In this document: positions 51,972 through 53,764 of the stretch, in pieces
Layout: every line of letters starts with the position of its first letter
How positions within the stretch are numbered: position 1 is the first letter of the stretch
DNA from: Thermoplasmatales archaeon
Lineage (GTDB): Archaea > Thermoplasmatota > E2 > DHVEG-1
DNA: 53,764 nt
Assembly (NCBI GenBank): GCA_030672305.1
Contig: DAOVGR010000061.1
Coordinates: 1 to 53,764, forward strand
Reading direction: 5' to 3'
Translations under genes and position numbers: made by a program
The notes under the pieces: model-generated
Seen by the model: only the letters and a program-made list of their open reading frames with translations
Told to the model about the DNA's origin: nothing
The model's database searches: none

Positions 51972-52688
51972 TTAACAAAATGTTTGTACTAGTTTTAAAA
52001 ATAATGCCAAATTAGCTGAAAACATTGCTAAAAGAACAACAAAAAATGGACCAAATATTGGACGACTTGACAATACTAGTATAATTACCATTATTGAAAC
52101 CATTGGTATTGCAAAGGTAAATGTAAGCATTAATAAAATTGCGCAAATGAGTGGATATCCCTCAAATGGAGATGAAGGATTTAATTCTTGATTCATTAAC
52201 TTAATTTCTGTAATTTTATTTTTTATTTCTTCATTATTTTCTATAATATTTGACAATCCATTAGAAAATGTAGGATTGTTTATTTTAATTGATTCAATTA
52301 TCTCTAAGGCTTTGTCTTCTCCAATTATATTTATTAGTTCGCAACCTTGTTCATAAACAAAATTAAGATAATCATGAGTAACAGTAGGTTTTGTAAAAAT
52401 TAATGAGCGTAACAGATTTGGAGCTCTAAATAATACTTTTCTATATACACTTCTTAAATTATAATCAAAATCTAATAAAAAGCCATTATTCTTTTCTTGA
52501 TCAAGTAAATATTCTATTTCTTGATTATTTGCTATATCAATTATAGTCTGAAATAAAAATTCTTTAGGTTCAATACCAATTTTATCTGGTTGGACAGTTG
52601 CTGTACTTGGTTGAACTGCAAGACCAAATAATAAAATAATAATTCCAAAAACTAAAGTATTATATATTATACCCTTTTTTTTATTCAT
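51972..52688 (-). CDS. Secreted or membrane protein of unknown function
   Basis: This 238-residue protein starts at ATG 52688, preceded by GGGAGGTAAAAAA. It has an N-terminal signal peptide (hydrophobic run IIYNTLVFGIIILLFGLAVQP, given as IIYNTLVFG to FGLAVQP, about residues 7-28), a helical extracellular region (about 35-180, with NNQEIEYLLDQEKNNGFL and PTVTHDYLNFVYEQGCELI), and two hydrophobic helices near the C-terminus (about 188-230). It ends in LVQTFC. I do not recognise a family. It converges with purH (30-bp gap). Confidence 0.75.
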   Translation of the reverse strand: MNKKKGIIYNTLVFGIIILLFGLAVQPSTATVQPDKIGIEPKEFLFQTIIDIANNQEIEYLLDQEKNNGFLLDFDYNLRSVYRKVLFRAPNLLRSLIFTKPTVTHDYLNFVYEQGCELINIIGEDKALEIIESIKINNPTFSNGLSNIIENNEEIKNKITEIKLMNQELNPSSPFEGYPLICAILLMLTFTFAIPMVSIMVIILVLSSRPIFGPFFVVLLAMFSANLALFLKLVQTFC

Positions 52689-52929
52689 TTTTTTACCTCC
52701 CTCAGATATCACAATGTGTTTTAGTTATATAAATTTTTACATATAAAAAGTGGCTTTATATTAATTTTTGGGAGTTTTTATGGAGAGTGGAAACGAACAC
52801 TTCAAAATGTTGGAGGCCTTTCACATCAAACTCCAAAATTCAAATGAACTATAAGTTTTAATTATTTTGTTTTCGGCAATCAACGATTAATCCGAGTATA
52901 TAACCTAATGCAATATCATTAACCCACAT

Positions 52930-52948
52930 ACGTTTCGTGCTCAAACGT
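52930..52948. repeat. Inverted repeat after the truncated surface-protein gene
   Basis: ACGTTT and AAACGT flank a 7-nt loop, nine bases beyond the stop of the gene at 52957. It could act in transcription termination on the minus strand, but no T-run follows. The rest of the spacer 52689-52929 (about 240 bp) shows AT-rich promoter-like sequence and no gene. Confidence 0.3.
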
Positions 52949-52956
52949 GCTTCTTA

Positions 52957-53764
52957 CTACGTTTTTATTATAAAAAGGAGCAGTCTTTCCAGCATTGGGA
53001 ATCGTTCCAAAAACCAAAGGAACAATGTAAAAGTTGTTGCTCTGTTTCTTGGTACTATAACAGAAGTATCAACAACGCATTTGTCGGATGGATCATCTGA
53101 ATTGATAATAGTAAGTGTACCTGAGTAATTACCATCAGTTTCTGTTACAACACATGTTACATCTACAACGACACAATCACCCTCAGCAACACCTGTACCA
53201 CTTGCAGGGGTAAATGTCCAGGTTCCCCATGGTGGTAGGTTTGCAGGGTCGGTATCAACAAACCAGTTCAAGAATGAGCCAAAGTCACCGCAGTTACAAA
53301 CGTATATTTCTCCGTTTACAGTTGATCCGGTAGAAACATTTCCAAAGTTCAAACCAACTGGATCACAGCATATATGTGGAATTACTTGGTTGCTTATTAT
53401 GATCTCAAATAAATCAGACCACGGACTATCATCCCAAAAATCTTTTGATTTAGCTTTTATTTGATAAGTTCCTTCTTCATCCCATTGATGAGAGACAGTA
53501 ACTTCTTCTCCAGATTCGTATGGGCCGATCCAATCTTCTTCTGTACCATCACCCCAATCAATTAAAATCCATACTTCATCACCTTCAGGATCATCTGTTA
53601 CAAATGTATAGTCTAATTCTACGCCTGGAAGCCCACCCGTTGGACCATTAATTCTAGGTGGTTCTTGTTCATTTCCCTGCTCATATTTAATAATTTTAAA
53701 TTCATCAATATATCCATCAAAAAAATCTGTTAAAGAATAAACATCCACACCCATTTTAGCTTTT
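52957..53764 (-). CDS. Multidomain secreted surface protein (N-terminus cut by window edge)
   Basis: The frame stays open to the window's right edge, so the N-terminus is missing. In order: the end of a LamG/concanavalin-like domain (SLTDFFDGYIDEFKII), a PKD-like domain (WILIDWGDGTEEDW..., ending about residue 120 of the visible part), and a Cys-containing beta domain (LNFGNVSTGSTVNGEIYVCNC ... DNYSGTLTI-type strands, key pieces LNFGNVSTGS and YSGTLTI). The end is unusual: VPRNRATTFTLFLWFLERFPMLERLL (key pieces PRNRATT and FLERFPMLERLL) rather than a PGF-CTERM helix. It is exported or surface-attached by inference. The stop is TAG at 52957-52959. Confidence 0.8.
   Translation of the reverse strand, partial: KAKMGVDVYSLTDFFDGYIDEFKIIKYEQGNEQEPPRINGPTGGLPGVELDYTFVTDDPEGDEVWILIDWGDGTEEDWIGPYESGEEVTVSHQWDEEGTYQIKAKSKDFWDDSPWSDLFEIIISNQVIPHICCDPVGLNFGNVSTGSTVNGEIYVCNCGDFGSFLNWFVDTDPANLPPWGTWTFTPASGTGVAEGDCVVVDVTCVVTETDGNYSGTLTIINSDDPSDKCVVDTSVIVPRNRATTFTLFLWFLERFPMLERLLLFIIKT

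Overview
This is an AT-rich window (roughly 30% G+C by eye) from an archaeal chromosome. The markers are unambiguous: topoisomerase VI A and B, KEOPS Kae1 and Bud32, archaeal TruD, RNA polymerase subunit L, exosome Csl4, ribosomal protein L10e, MptE, an archaeal CCA-adding enzyme and AlaX. The many secreted PKD, cadherin-like and beta-helix proteins, some with a PGF-CTERM-type tail, together with a bacterial-type PurH, suggest a marine or sediment Thermoplasmatota relative. That placement is an inference from gene content. Many genes have a TATA-like box 25 to 32 nt before the start codon and no Shine-Dalgarno (SD) site, so leaderless mRNAs look common. Others have clear GGAGG/GAGG sites.

Layout. 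Bases 1-9983 are an accessory, cell-surface region. They hold a truncated Kelch protein, about 1.35 kb of hairpin-rich non-coding DNA with a decayed copy of a small membrane gene, a secreted zinc protease, a polar amino-acid ABC transporter operon (minus strand), the intact small membrane paralogue, and a 970-residue adhesin-like protein.

Bases 10012-17551 hold what I consider the most interesting group: a FecR-domain protein and a CHASE2-class III adenylyl cyclase on the minus strand, then on the plus strand an acetyltransferase fused to a cyclic-nucleotide-binding domain, a metallo-beta-lactamase-fold protein resembling class II cAMP phosphodiesterases, and a cysteine-less SthA-like flavoprotein. 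Together they read as a complete cAMP circuit (sense/make, respond, destroy), which would be unusual in an archaeon. A YoaP-like acetyltransferase, a small ORF, a NosD-like beta-helix protein and a PKD lipoprotein follow (17636-20350).

Bases 20575-38177 are mostly informational core genes: topoisomerase VI; an overlapping Kae1/Bud32/XTP-pyrophosphatase operon downstream of IleRS; Csl4-RpoL-TruD; L10e; a site-2 protease; MptE and a DUF373 protein; a DMT permease, AlaX, a 49-residue ORF and MobB.

Bases 38295-45702 run from a second DMT permease through small exported proteins and a kinase-fold protein to a probable tungsten enzyme operon: exported small domain, six-helix membrane protein, four-cluster ferredoxin, aldehyde:ferredoxin oxidoreductase (AOR) family enzyme, ThiF-like E1 and ThiS/MoaD-like protein. 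MobB nearby fits pterin cofactor metabolism. Bases 45750-51941 hold a UbiA prenyltransferase, ThpR, a PAP2 phosphatase, CCA-adding enzyme, an RNase H-fold-like protein and PurH. The window ends with a secreted membrane protein and a truncated multidomain surface protein.

I found no rRNA, tRNA, CRISPR array or intact insertion sequence.
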